From Tateyamaria sp. ANG-S1 (GTDB taxonomy: Bacteria > Pseudomonadota > Alphaproteobacteria > Rhodobacterales > Rhodobacteraceae): a DNA stretch of 64,000 nt. The notes under the pieces were generated by a model. That model had not been told where the DNA came from. It did no database searches and saw only the letters and a list, made by a program, of their open reading frames with translations. Shown here piece by piece: positions 37,252-45,741 of this stretch. How positions within the stretch are numbered: position 1 is the stretch's first letter; every line of letters starts with the position of its first letter. Location of the stretch: the NCBI RefSeq assembly GCF_000814025.1, contig NZ_JWLL01000006.1, positions 558,001-622,000 on the forward strand, written 5' to 3'. The position numbers and the translations under genes are program-made.

Positions 37252-38439
37252 TCAACCGGACGCTGCCTCGACCGCGCGGCTGAATACCTCGCACAGTGTC
37301 GTGGGGTCTTCGAGACCGACAGAGACGCGGAAGAACCCTTCGGACATGCCCAGCTCCGCCCGCTGCTCCGATGTCAACGCGCGGTGAGAGGATGACGCCG
37401 GGTGTGATATGGTCGTGCCCACGTCCCCAAGCGTCGGTGCGAAATTCAATCCTTCGGCCCCACGGGCAAAGGCATTCGCCGCCGCGCGCCCGCCGTCGAT
37501 TTCAAAGCTGACCATGTTGCAATACTGGCCCTTCAGCAGCGCCTCGGCCCGCCCGTGATCGGGATGATCCCGTCGCGCCGGATAGATGACGCGCTTGACC
37601 CCTGGCAGATCGGCCAAGTGTTCGGCCAGCACAGCAGCCGTTGCCTGTGCCCGGTCATAGCGCAGATCGAAGCTGAGCAGCCCGCGTTCGGCCAGCCAAC
37701 AGTCGAACGGGCTGGGCGTCATGCCTGCGGTCACGGTGAACACGCGCAAGCGGTCGTTGACCTCTTTGTCCTTGGCCGCAACGTAACCCAGCATAACGTC
37801 GGAGTGCCCTGACAGAAGCTTTGTCAGCGAATGGATCACGATGTCCGCCCCATGATCGAACGCCTTGAACGCGCGCGGCGTGGTAAAGGTGTTGTCGATG
37901 ACGAAGAAAACCCCGGCTTCCTTGGCCAGCGCGGATAGCCCCAGCACATCGGCGACGCGCAAGGTCGGGTTGGAGACGACTTCGACCAGGATCATCTTGG
38001 TTTCAGGCCGCAATGCAGCCCGCACAGCCTCGACATCACCGGGATCGACCATTGAGGTTTCGATCCCCAGTCGCGGCAGATCCTCAGCCATCATCCGCAG
38101 GCTGCGTCCGTAAAGCTGGTTCCCACCAATGACGTGGTCCCCGGACTTAAGCAGGCCGAGAAGAACAGCAGACACGGCGCCCATACCTGATGAGGTCAAC
38201 ACACCCAGATGCGGCGCATCTTCCATGCGGTCGATGGCTTTGGCGACGACATCTGCATTTGGGTGCCCTTCCCGGCTGTACGTGTAGCCATGCAGATCAC
38301 CGTCATACTGCGCATCCAGCATGTCAGGCGTGTCCGAAGCGTAAACAACCGACGGGCTGAGCGGTGTGACCACTGGGCGCGAGGCACTTTCGGGCAAGGG
38401 CGTGGGACGCGTGAGCGACCCCTTGGTGTTCGAGGTCAT
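37252..38439 (-). CDS. Trans-sulfuration family PLP-dependent enzyme (cystathionine lyase-like)
   Basis: Cys/Met-metabolism PLP enzyme of 395 residues. ATG 38439 overlaps the upstream stop (ATGA). Motifs: YSREGHPNADVVAKAIDRMED, SSGMGAVSAVLLGLLKSGDHVIGGNQLYG, VFFVIDNTFTTPRAFKAFDHGADIVIHSLTKLLSGHSDVMLG with the PLP lysine, and a C-terminal SVGLEDPTTLCEVFSRA. Cystathionine beta- or gamma-lyase, methionine gamma-lyase and related activities cannot be separated by eye. Confidence 0.87.
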   Translation of the reverse strand: MTSNTKGSLTRPTPLPESASRPVVTPLSPSVVYASDTPDMLDAQYDGDLHGYTYSREGHPNADVVAKAIDRMEDAPHLGVLTSSGMGAVSAVLLGLLKSGDHVIGGNQLYGRSLRMMAEDLPRLGIETSMVDPGDVEAVRAALRPETKMILVEVVSNPTLRVADVLGLSALAKEAGVFFVIDNTFTTPRAFKAFDHGADIVIHSLTKLLSGHSDVMLGYVAAKDKEVNDRLRVFTVTAGMTPSPFDCWLAERGLLSFDLRYDRAQATAAVLAEHLADLPGVKRVIYPARRDHPDHGRAEALLKGQYCNMVSFEIDGGRAAANAFARGAEGLNFAPTLGDVGTTISHPASSSHRALTSEQRAELGMSEGFFRVSVGLEDPTTLCEVFSRAVEAASG

Positions 38440-38759
38440 TCCAGGAACTCCGTATGATATGTCTGGGAACTGAAGGTGATGTCGACGCTCAACCAGCAAG
38501 GCCGCGGCAAATGGGCCGAGATCACGTCGACCAATTCCTTCTGCAACGCGGCGGTGAACGCCGCGCCACGGTGCGGTTTGGCCAGCAGTGCAACGGACGC
38601 CTTCATGTGCGTATGCAAAAACGCGACCGCGGGATAGGCGCGGCCTTTGGTCTGTCCTGCTCCGTCGTCGTGGCGCAGAATGCAGGCCTCGACTTCGGCC
38701 AGAATAGCCTTGGCGTCGATGTTCAGGTCACCGGAATAGCTGAGGTCGCAATGCGGCAT
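38436..38759 (-). CDS. CHMI-like protein (5-carboxymethyl-2-hydroxymuconate isomerase family)
   Basis: A small protein of 107 residues. It begins [15 protein letters not shown], so Pro is exposed as residue 1 after Met removal, as in the tautomerase superfamily; the overall pattern (HDDGAGQTKGRAYP, HTHMKASVALLAKPHRGAAFTAALQKEL) suggests the CHMI (HpaF) family. No other homoprotocatechuate genes are in the window, so the substrate is open. It shares one base with the gamma-carbonic-anhydrase-like stop and overlaps the PLP enzyme gene by 4 bp. Confidence 0.65.
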   Translation of the reverse strand: MPHCDLSYSGDLNIDAKAILAEVEACILRHDDGAGQTKGRAYPAVAFLHTHMKASVALLAKPHRGAAFTAALQKELVDVISAHLPRPCWLSVDITFSSQTYHTEFLE

Positions 38760-39286
38760 CAGCCCGTAACCTCGACCATTGTGTCGCGGAACCTGCGCAT
38801 GTTTTCCTGGTAGTGCAGCGCCGAGGCGCGCAGCCCCTGAATGGCCTGTTCGTTCAGTTCGCGCACGACTTTGCCGGGCACGCCCATCACAAGCGACCCA
38901 TCCGGGATTTCCTTGCCCTCTGTGATCAGCGCCCCTGCCCCGATCAGGCAGTTCTTGCCGATCTTGGCACCGTTCAGAACTGTGGCCCCCATACCAATCA
39001 GGCTGTTTTCACCAATCGTGCAGCCATGCAGCATGACCTTGTGTCCGATGGTGCAGCCGGGCCCGATGGTCAGTGGAAAACCGGCATCGATGTGCATCAC
39101 GCAGTTTTCCTGCACGTTGGTGCCTGCGCCAATGCGTATATCCTCGTGATCGGCACGGATGGTACAGCCAAACCAGACACTCGCCGCCTCTTCCAAGATG
39201 ACCTTGCCGATCAGGTTGGCATCGGGTGCAACCCATGTATCATCTGCGATCTGCGGGCGGTCATCGCCAAGTGCGTACAGGGTCAT
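38759..39286 (-). CDS. Gamma-carbonic anhydrase family protein
   Basis: Left-handed beta-helix (hexapeptide repeat) protein of 175 residues. Repeats such as [71 protein letters not shown] are typical, with the three metal-ligand histidines in MHID, GHK and LHG. Relatives bind zinc or iron; carbonic anhydrase activity is often absent. It overlaps gmk by 4 bp. Confidence 0.92.
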   Translation of the reverse strand: MTLYALGDDRPQIADDTWVAPDANLIGKVILEEAASVWFGCTIRADHEDIRIGAGTNVQENCVMHIDAGFPLTIGPGCTIGHKVMLHGCTIGENSLIGMGATVLNGAKIGKNCLIGAGALITEGKEIPDGSLVMGVPGKVVRELNEQAIQGLRASALHYQENMRRFRDTMVEVTG

Positions 39287-39933
39287 GCCAACTCCTCGAA
39301 CTCGGATTGCAGGTCACGCACGTGGTCGGTCAGCTGTGGCTGCTGCTGGCGCCGAAGCCGCGTCGCGCTGATGATAGTTTTCAACTGGTTTTCGGTCGCG
39401 TCCAGATCATCGTTGACCAAAACGTAGTCATATCCGCCCCAATGGCTGATCTCGTCCCAGCTTTTCTGCATCCGGCGCGAGATTGTATCCGCGTCGTCCT
39501 GTGCGCGGGTTTCTAGCCTGCGACGCAGTTCGGCAATGGAGGGCGGCAGGATGAAGATCGACAGCGTATGCTGCCCAAGGGCCGAATTGGTGATCTGCTG
39601 TGCCCCTTGCCAGTCGATGTCAAAAAGCACATCGCACCCCCGGTTGATCGCCTCTTCGACTGGACCCTTGGGGGAGCCGTAGAAATTTCCGAACACATGG
39701 GCATGTTCCAGCATCTCGCCTGCGGCCACATCGCTTTTGAATTCCGCCTCGGTGACGAAGCGGTAGTGTTCACCATCCACCTCACCGGGCCGCGGTTTGC
39801 GCGTTGTCGCGGACACCGAAAACCCAAGGTCGGGATCCCAGTCACGCAAACGGCGTGCCAGGGTGCTTTTGCCGGCTCCGGATGGTGAGCTGAGGATGAT
39901 CAAAAGACCACGTCGGGTCAGCGTTTCGGTCAT
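39283..39933 (-). CDS. gmk: Guanylate kinase
   Basis: ATP:GMP phosphotransferase of 216 residues. P-loop [15 protein letters not shown], the GMP site [21 protein letters not shown], and IDWQGAQQI are classic. It lies 3 bp after yicC, the usual yicC-gmk pairing. Confidence 0.98.
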   Translation of the reverse strand: MTETLTRRGLLIILSSPSGAGKSTLARRLRDWDPDLGFSVSATTRKPRPGEVDGEHYRFVTEAEFKSDVAAGEMLEHAHVFGNFYGSPKGPVEEAINRGCDVLFDIDWQGAQQITNSALGQHTLSIFILPPSIAELRRRLETRAQDDADTISRRMQKSWDEISHWGGYDYVLVNDDLDATENQLKTIISATRLRRQQQPQLTDHVRDLQSEFEELA

Positions 39934-39936
39934 CTG

Positions 39937-40851
39937 CTATTCCACGTTCTGAACTTGTTCGCGCATTTGGTCGATCAGCGCCTTCAAAGCCAACCCTACT
40001 GCGGTCAAATCCGTGCTTTGCGCCTTGGAGCAGAGCGTGTTGGCCTCGCGGTTGAACTCCTGCATGAGGAAATCAAGCTTGCGTCCGACCGGTCCGCCAT
40101 CATTCAGCAGCGCATGTGCGGCCTGCACATGGGTTTGCAAGCGGTCAATTTCTTCGGTGACGTCGGCTTTGACTGCGATCAGCGCGAGTTCCTGCGCCAC
40201 CCGGTCCGCATCGGCCCCGTCGGAGTTGTCCAGAACGCGCGCAAGATTCCGCTTCAGCGCAGCCGCCATGTCGTCCTGGCGCGCAGCCGCCAGCGTCGCA
40301 GCCTGTGCGGTCAGCGCCTGGACGTCCGACAATTGACCCAGAAGAACCTCGCGCAGCGCGGCCCCTTCGCTGGCGCGCATCTCATCAAAGGCATCCAGCA
40401 GTGTCGGGACCTCTGCCAGCAGTGCGGCGCGCAGGGGGGCTGGGTCGTCTTGAGCCGGTCCGGCATCCATGACGCCCCGCATCGCAGCGATATCGATGGC
40501 GCGCGATGGCTCCAGCGCCAGTCCCTGCTCTTTCGCTTCTGCTTCGATCTCGAGAAGGGTCGCGATCACCGCGCGCATCGTGTCAGTGTTCAGGGCCAGA
40601 CCGGTCGCCGCATCATCGCGGGTGATGCGCAAGGACAGAGTGACGTTGCCGCGCTTGGCACGTGCCGAAACCAACGGGCGCAACGCCGCTTCAAGCCCGT
40701 CAATCCAATCGGGCACCCGCAAACGCAAATCCATGCCCTTGCCGTTGACACTTCGAATGTCCCACGCCCAGCGAAACGGCTGTGACGCGCCGGTCAGAGC
40801 TGCAAACCCGGTCATCGACCGCACGGTAGCATCTTGGCGTTTTTTCGTCAT
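39937..40851 (-). CDS. yicC: YicC family protein (putative endoribonuclease)
   Basis: YicC/DUF1732 protein, about 304 residues. The N-terminal core is RSMTGFAALTGASQPFRWAWDIRSVNGKGMDLRLRVP and the C-terminal domain includes DRLQTHVQAAHALLNDGGPVGRKLDFLMQEFNREANTLCSKAQS, the conserved end of the family. E. coli YicC has been linked to RNA cleavage. The start is uncertain: ATG 40851, GTG 40824 (VRSMTGFA, which best matches the family) and 40899 are all in frame and none has a good Shine-Dalgarno sequence. Confidence 0.92.
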   Translation of the reverse strand: MTKKRQDATVRSMTGFAALTGASQPFRWAWDIRSVNGKGMDLRLRVPDWIDGLEAALRPLVSARAKRGNVTLSLRITRDDAATGLALNTDTMRAVIATLLEIEAEAKEQGLALEPSRAIDIAAMRGVMDAGPAQDDPAPLRAALLAEVPTLLDAFDEMRASEGAALREVLLGQLSDVQALTAQAATLAAARQDDMAAALKRNLARVLDNSDGADADRVAQELALIAVKADVTEEIDRLQTHVQAAHALLNDGGPVGRKLDFLMQEFNREANTLCSKAQSTDLTAVGLALKALIDQMREQVQNVE

Positions 40852-40936
40852 GTCCAAGCGTTTAGGGGGAAGTGCGTGGCTGGGCAAGCCATCAGACATA
40901 TACCCGCGGGAACAGACTGCGGTTCATCAACAGTGG

Positions 40937-40951
40937 TTAACCAATCGTTAG
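40937..40951 (+). promoter_or_regulatory. CtrA-like binding site upstream of the PAS protein
   Basis: TTAA-CCAATCG-TTAG, one base off the alphaproteobacterial CtrA consensus TTAA-N7-TTAA. It sits in the divergent gap between yicC and the PAS-domain gene, 90 bp before the latter's ATG. Chance matches at this level do occur. Confidence 0.45.
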
Positions 40952-41040
40952 CTTTCTGCGCGCGAAGCCCCTCAAATTTGATATGTTTTGCATCAGAGGC
41001 GCCTGAACAGGCCCGGATGCAGTAGTGAGAGTATGTACCG

Positions 41041-41742
41041 ATGGACAAATCAAAGCTGAACCCGCACAATGTGTTGGCTATGACAGAGTTTCGTGCAGAA
41101 ATTGGTTTTTCCGCGATTTCGCAGGTGGAGGCCTATTGGGAGGGCCTGCGCGGTGCACGGCTGATGCCAAAGCGGTCGGAAATTGACCCGCGTGGGATCG
41201 AGTCTGCTCTGGAATACACTTTTGTCCTTGAACGGATTGCACCGGGCATGGCGCGTATCCGCATTGCGGGCAGCCACCTGGGTGATTTGATGGGGATGGA
41301 AGTGCGTGGAATGCCGCTGACATCACTGATCACCCCGCCCTGCCGCCGGCAGATTGCGGACGCTATCGAAGATGTGTGCCAACGCCCAGCCGTTTGCGAG
41401 CTGCGGATGAGCGCCGAGACAACGGTTTCAAAGCCGCATATGGAAGCAAGGCTGCTTCTTTTGCCGCTCAAGAGCGATTTGGGCGATGTAAGCCGTATCC
41501 TTGGCTGCATGGTCGCAAATGGAGAGATCGGCCACACGCCGCGGCGCTTCAATGTCGTCGGCGCGCGTATCAGGCCCATTTCGGCGCCATCAACTGCGCC
41601 CGCACCGGTCAAACCGACAGTCCAACAGGAAGCACAACGCGCCAAGGTCGATGGCTTTGCCGAAAGCCAGAAGAGTTTTGAAACGACGACACCGCGGTCG
41701 GATGTTCCGTACTTGCGTTTGGTCAAGTCGGACGACCGCTGA
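41041..41742 (+). CDS. PAS domain-containing protein
   Basis: A protein of 233 residues with one N-terminal PAS-like domain (about 20-165: VEAYWEGLRGARLMPKRSEIDPRGIESALEYTFVLERIAPGMARIRIAGSHL...) of the PAS_5 type common in Rhodobacterales and Rhizobiales. The C-terminal ~60 residues are Pro/Ala/Thr-rich and probably disordered. There is no output domain, so it may be a small adaptor. A CtrA-like box lies upstream. The function is unknown. Confidence 0.8.
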   Translation: MDKSKLNPHNVLAMTEFRAEIGFSAISQVEAYWEGLRGARLMPKRSEIDPRGIESALEYTFVLERIAPGMARIRIAGSHLGDLMGMEVRGMPLTSLITPPCRRQIADAIEDVCQRPAVCELRMSAETTVSKPHMEARLLLLPLKSDLGDVSRILGCMVANGEIGHTPRRFNVVGARIRPISAPSTAPAPVKPTVQQEAQRAKVDGFAESQKSFETTTPRSDVPYLRLVKSDDR

Positions 41743-41762
41743 TCCAAACCTCTTTTTGAGAC

Positions 41763-41798
41763 AAACGCGCCGAACCGAAAGGTCCGGCGCGTTTGCGT
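41763..41798. terminator. Bidirectional terminator between PAS gene and DAHP synthase gene
   Basis: AAACGCGCCG (41763-41772) and CGGCGCGTTT (41785-41794) form a 10-bp stem with T-rich and A-rich flanks on the two sides. It lies in the 59-bp convergent gap, so it can serve both genes. Confidence 0.8.
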
Positions 41799-41801
41799 TT
41801 G

Positions 41802-43175
41802 TCAGCTTGCCGCGCGCGCCTTGGCGCGGGTGGACCGCAGTTGGGACAACTCCTCGGCCACCAGGAACGCGAGTTCCAGCGACTGCGAGGCATTCAGGCG
41901 CGGATCACACGCCGTGTGGTAGCGGTCGCTCAGGTCCTCTTCGGTTACGGCGCGCACGCCGCCGGTGCATTCGGTGACGTCCTGTCCCGTCATCTCGAAA
42001 TGCACACCGCCGGGGACTGTGCCCTCGGCCGCATGGACGCCGAAGAATTCGCGCACTTCGCGCAGGACCGAGTCAAATGGCCGGGTCTTGTAGCCGGTCG
42101 ACGACTTGATCGTGTTGCCGTGCATCGCGTCGCACACCCAGACAACATTCGCGCCCTCTTCCTGAACCGCCTTGATCAAGCGTGGCAGATGTTCGCCCAC
42201 CGATCCGGCACCAAAGCGTGCGATCAGTGTCAGGCGACCTGCCTCGTTTTCCGGGTTCAGTTTCGCCATCAGAACCTTGAGGTCTTCTGTCGTCATGCTT
42301 GGACCGCATTTGAGACCGATGGGGTTCTGCACACCACGCGCGAATTCTACATGTGCGCCATCGGGCTGGCGCGTGCGGTCACCGATCCAGATCATGTGAC
42401 CCGAGCCCGCCAGCCATTTGCCGCTGGTCGAGTCGATGCGCGTCAGCGCTTCCTCGTATTCCAAAAGCAGGGATTCATGGCTTGTGTAGAACTCCACGGA
42501 CGAAAACTCGTGCGTGGTGTCGGCATCAATGCCAGCCGCGGCCATGAAGTCGATCGTGTCCTGAATGCGTGTTGCGATCTCGCGATACTTCTCGGTCCCT
42601 TGCCCGTCTGCAAAGCCAAGCGTCCAGGAATGCACCATGTTCATGTCGGCGAAACCGCCGGTCGAGAACGCGCGCAGCAGGTTCAGGGTCGCGGCGGCCT
42701 GGGTGTAGGCTTGCAGCATCTTCTGCGGGTTGGGAATGCGCGCCTCGGACGTGAAGGCGAGTTCGTTGATGATGTCACCGCGGTAGCTGGGAAGTTCCAC
42801 GCCGTCCACAACCTCGGTCGGGGCCGAGCGCGGCTTGGCAAACTGACCGGCCATGCGGCCCAGTTTGATCACCGGCACTTTGGCGCCGTAGGTCAGTACC
42901 ATTGCCATTTGCAGCATGACCTTGAAGGTGTCACGGATGCTGTCGGCGCTGAACTGGTCAAACGCTTCAGCACAATCGCCACCTTGCAACAAAAAGGCGT
43001 TGCCACGGGATGCATCGGCGAGATGAGCCTTTAGCCGCCGCGCCTCGCCTGCAAAAACCAGCGGAGGATACTTGGAAAGCTGCGCCTCAACCGCGTTCAG
43101 TGCCGCAGTGTCGGTATAATCGGGCATCTGGATCCGGGGCTTGGCGCGCCAGTCAGATTTCGTCCAATCGCTCAT
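41802..43175 (-). CDS. Class II 3-deoxy-7-phosphoheptulonate (DAHP) synthase
   Basis: First enzyme of the shikimate pathway, joining PEP and erythrose 4-phosphate. The 457-residue length and motifs [75 protein letters not shown], and [19 protein letters not shown] define the plant-like class II. It is divergent from a GlxA-type regulator, with a 14-bp palindrome in the gap. It has no aro neighbours; aroQ is 30 kb away. Confidence 0.96.
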   Translation of the reverse strand: MSDWTKSDWRAKPRIQMPDYTDTAALNAVEAQLSKYPPLVFAGEARRLKAHLADASRGNAFLLQGGDCAEAFDQFSADSIRDTFKVMLQMAMVLTYGAKVPVIKLGRMAGQFAKPRSAPTEVVDGVELPSYRGDIINELAFTSEARIPNPQKMLQAYTQAAATLNLLRAFSTGGFADMNMVHSWTLGFADGQGTEKYREIATRIQDTIDFMAAAGIDADTTHEFSSVEFYTSHESLLLEYEEALTRIDSTSGKWLAGSGHMIWIGDRTRQPDGAHVEFARGVQNPIGLKCGPSMTTEDLKVLMAKLNPENEAGRLTLIARFGAGSVGEHLPRLIKAVQEEGANVVWVCDAMHGNTIKSSTGYKTRPFDSVLREVREFFGVHAAEGTVPGGVHFEMTGQDVTECTGGVRAVTEEDLSDRYHTACDPRLNASQSLELAFLVAEELSQLRSTRAKARAAS

Positions 43176-43203
43176 CTTCTCTCTCTCCGCAATAAGCTGT
43201 TAG

Positions 43204-43217
43204 CGGTCACGTGACCG
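43204..43217. promoter_or_regulatory. 14-bp perfect palindrome in divergent promoter region
   Basis: CGGTCACGTGACCG is a perfect palindrome located 29 bp from the DAHP synthase start and about 126 bp before the regulator gene. Such sites are often operators for dimeric regulators; the regulator here is unknown. AraC-type proteins usually bind direct repeats, so the neighbouring GlxA-like protein is not an obvious match. Confidence 0.5.
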
Positions 43218-43342
43218 TAGGCCTCTATACAAAAGGTATCTAACGGACACCATATCACAATTGCAGCCTCTTGACGTAGCGTTTGGCCCGTGATCAGGCT
43301 GGCAAAACATCCGGGCGGCTCACACCCGGCAACGACAACAGG

Positions 43343-44359
43343 ATGTGCGCCGCGATGTCGCTTTCTCGCCAGGCAAATCAGACCCGCCAAGAGGTCGATA
43401 AACCCAAGCGTTTCGTTTTTGTCCTGCTCGACAATTTCACAATGCTTTGCTTTTCGGCGGCGCTCGAAAGCCTGCGCATTGCCAACCGTATGGCGGACCG
43501 AGAGCTGTATGCCTGGAAGATCATCGGCGAAGGCGGCGACGTTGCATATTGTTCCGCCGGGACCGGTTTCAAGTTGGACGGTGATCTGGACGAGTTGACG
43601 CGTGATGATGTGGTCATGGTCTGCGGCGGTATCGATGTGCAGGCGGCAACGACCAAACGCTTGCTTGGCTGGCTGCGGCGCGAGGCCCGCAAGGGTGTGC
43701 CGATGGCGGGCCTTTGCACGGCGGCCTATTCACTTGCCAAAGCAGGGCTGCTGGATGGCAGGAAGGCGACCATACATTGGGAAAACCAGGACAGCTTTTC
43801 CGAAGAATTTCAGGAAGTTGAGCTGACAAAGTCCGTGTTCGTCGTCGATGAAAAGCGTCTGACCACGGCTGGCGGCACGTCCTCGATCGACCTGATGCTG
43901 AAATTGATCGCTGATGATCATGGCGAGGATTTGGCCAACGCCGTGGCGGATCAGTTGATCTATTCCTCGATCCGCACCGATCAGGACACGCAGCGCCTGT
44001 CTGTTCCGACACGCATCGGCGTGCGCCATCCCAAGCTGAGCCAGGTCATCCAGATCATGGAACAGAACATCGAAGAGCCGATCAGCCCCTCAATTCTGGC
44101 CAAGGATGTCGGCATGTCGACCCGGCAGCTTGAACGGCTGTTTCGCCGTTATCTCAACCGCAGTCCCAAGCGTTACTACATGGAATTGCGGCTGCAGAAG
44201 GCCCGTAACCTGCTGATGCAGACAGATATGAGTGTAATCAACGTCGCACTTGCCTGCGGATTTGCGTCCCCTTCGCACTTTTCGAAGTGTTACCGGGCGC
44301 ATTACGACACGACCCCATATCGGGAACGTGGAACACACGCAGCCCGCCTGTCGATTTGA
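43343..44359 (+). CDS. GlxA-family transcriptional regulator (DJ-1/PfpI domain plus AraC-type HTH)
   Basis: A regulator of 338 residues. The N-terminal amidase-like domain contains VLLDNFTMLCFSAALESLRIANRM and GLCTAAYSLAKAGLLDGRKATIHWENQ, with Cys at the elbow. The C-terminal AraC-type double HTH includes MSTRQLERLFRRYLNRSPKRYYMELRLQKARNLL and VINVALACGFASPSHFSKCYRAHYDTTPYRER. Relatives control choline, carnitine or glycine-betaine use (GbdR-like). ATG 43343 is a choice; the frame is open to 43283 and ATG 43355 is an alternative. Confidence 0.9.
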   Translation: MCAAMSLSRQANQTRQEVDKPKRFVFVLLDNFTMLCFSAALESLRIANRMADRELYAWKIIGEGGDVAYCSAGTGFKLDGDLDELTRDDVVMVCGGIDVQAATTKRLLGWLRREARKGVPMAGLCTAAYSLAKAGLLDGRKATIHWENQDSFSEEFQEVELTKSVFVVDEKRLTTAGGTSSIDLMLKLIADDHGEDLANAVADQLIYSSIRTDQDTQRLSVPTRIGVRHPKLSQVIQIMEQNIEEPISPSILAKDVGMSTRQLERLFRRYLNRSPKRYYMELRLQKARNLLMQTDMSVINVALACGFASPSHFSKCYRAHYDTTPYRERGTHAARLSI

Positions 44360-44428
44360 TTGCGATACGCCACGCCTTTGCCATTTCGTTTTCATTCTTG
44401 AGCCGGATTGCGCACGCAGGCTGCGCAT

Positions 44429-44587
44429 ATGAAACCAATTCTGCCGAATGTCACAGCGCATATGCGACTGTTCGAATTGATGCGCCAACAACGCCTTGCG
44501 AAGGTGGCGGCATCCCACCCGGACCGGGAGGACGGCGACGCCTCGACCAGACTTCAGGCTGCGGCACTCGCTTCGTTTCAACGGTGA
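44429..44587 (+). CDS. Small protein, paralogue of the next ORF
   Basis: A 52-residue ORF beginning MKPILPNVTAHMRLFELMRQ. It aligns without gaps over 35 residues, then with one 5-residue gap, to the ORF at 44726: shared are P6, H11, R13, F15-E16-L17, R19-Q20, A24, V26, D32, E34-D35, and the end R-L-x-x-x-A-L-x-S-F-x-R. Such parallel conservation suggests both are real genes or remnants of a duplicated gene. No strong Shine-Dalgarno sequence is visible; an inverted TGCGCA pair precedes the start. I recognise no family. Confidence 0.5.
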   Translation: MKPILPNVTAHMRLFELMRQQRLAKVAASHPDREDGDASTRLQAAALASFQR

Positions 44588-44725
44588 TGCACTTGTTTTG
44601 GCCGACACGCTATGAATTGCGCTCACTCCAAGTCGAAGCCGTACATCGGCTCTTGAAGCGCGGTTGGACTTGCCCAACGCTGAAACCAAACGCTCCTGCC
44701 GAAAAGCATCTTTGCCGACCGCCGC

Positions 44726-44950
44726 ATGTCACTGCACGATCCCAAATCGCCGCGCCACCGCCGCGTCTTCGAATTACTGCGCCAAAACGACAGCGCCTTG
44801 GTCGTGACGCTGACGCAAGACGTTGAGGACACCGCGCAAGCGCCGCGCGTGGATTTTGAGCGTCTCAAGTCGACCGCGCTGCAATCTTTTGAACGTGCAG
44901 GATCAATCAGCGCTGCCACGAAACCCGGTCGCAACCACAAACTTCTCTGA
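44726..44950 (+). CDS. Small protein, paralogue of the preceding ORF
   Basis: A 74-residue ORF beginning [20 protein letters not shown]. Residues 1-57 match the 52-residue ORF at 44429. The remaining 17 residues are basic and overlap the 3' end of rlmE on the other strand (44903-44950). It is rich in Arg, Asp and Glu, with no membrane segment or signal peptide. Codon use has many G/C third positions like its neighbours. No ribosome-binding site is obvious. The function is unknown. Confidence 0.5.
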   Translation: MSLHDPKSPRHRRVFELLRQNDSALVVTLTQDVEDTAQAPRVDFERLKSTALQSFERAGSISAATKPGRNHKLL

Positions 44951-45637
44951 ACTGTCGGCGCGCGACGCCGGAGGTTTGACATTCGCCACTTTGGCAAAGC
45001 GCTGCTTGAGCAGTTTTTGCAGGCTCCCTTCCGCACCGCCAGCCAGCACTTTGGCGACGAATGTGCCGCCATCATCCAGCGCGTCGAAGGCGAAATATGC
45101 CGCCGCTTCGCACAGCGAGATGATGCGCAGGTGGTCGGTCTGTTTGTGCCCGGAGGAGGCAGCCGCCATGTCGGACATGACAACATCGGCCTTGCCGCCC
45201 AACCATTCCTTGACCTTGAGGTCGGCGTCATCTTCCATGAAGTCCAACTGGTGCAATTCGCAGCCCGCAATCGGCTCCATCTCCTGCAAGTCGATGCCGA
45301 GAATCGTACCCACCGCCTTGCCAGATTTTTCGCCTAGGGCGTTCACACGCTTGACTGCCACCTGGCACCAGCCGCCGGGCGCCGCCCCCAGATCAACAAC
45401 GCGCGCACCGGGGACCAGAAAGCGGAACTTGTCATCCAGTTCCATGATCTTGAACGCTGCCCTGCCCCGGTATCCTTCGGCCTGGGCGCGTTTGACATAG
45501 GGATCGTTCAACTGCCGTTGCAGCCAACGGGTGGAGGACAGCTTGCGTCCGCGGGCGGTCTTGACCTTGACCTTCAGATCGCGCTGCCCGCGTCCGGATG
45601 TGTTCTTGCCTGTGGGTGTCTTGGCCACTGTGCTCAC
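44903..45637 (-). CDS. rlmE: 23S rRNA (uridine-2'-O-)-methyltransferase RlmE (FtsJ/RrmJ)
   Basis: SAM-dependent methyltransferase that modifies the 23S rRNA A-loop. The core is [35 protein letters not shown] (catalytic Lys), [15 protein letters not shown] (SAM motif I), [20 protein letters not shown], and [20 protein letters not shown] 45637 has AGGAC upstream and gives 244 residues; GTG 45628 is an alternative. A basic N-terminal extension ([20 protein letters not shown]) is present. It follows the Ppx/GppA gene by 104 bp. Confidence 0.95.
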   Translation of the reverse strand: MSTVAKTPTGKNTSGRGQRDLKVKVKTARGRKLSSTRWLQRQLNDPYVKRAQAEGYRGRAAFKIMELDDKFRFLVPGARVVDLGAAPGGWCQVAVKRVNALGEKSGKAVGTILGIDLQEMEPIAGCELHQLDFMEDDADLKVKEWLGGKADVVMSDMAAASSGHKQTDHLRIISLCEAAAYFAFDALDDGGTFVAKVLAGGAEGSLQKLLKQRFAKVANVKPPASRADSSEKFVVATGFRGSAD

Positions 45638-45741
45638 CTGTCCTGTTCGACATCGCGTTACCGTGCCGCGCGCATCAAGAGAAGTGCAATATAGATGTTT
45701 TTGCGCCGAATTGCAGGCCCCAGACCTGCACGGCACCCGCG

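Noticed and set aside
44090-44689. 199-codon minus-strand frame over the first small ORF
   Set aside because: It overlaps the GlxA-type gene end by 270 bp and lacks recognisable features; the plus-strand small ORFs have mutual homology in their favour.
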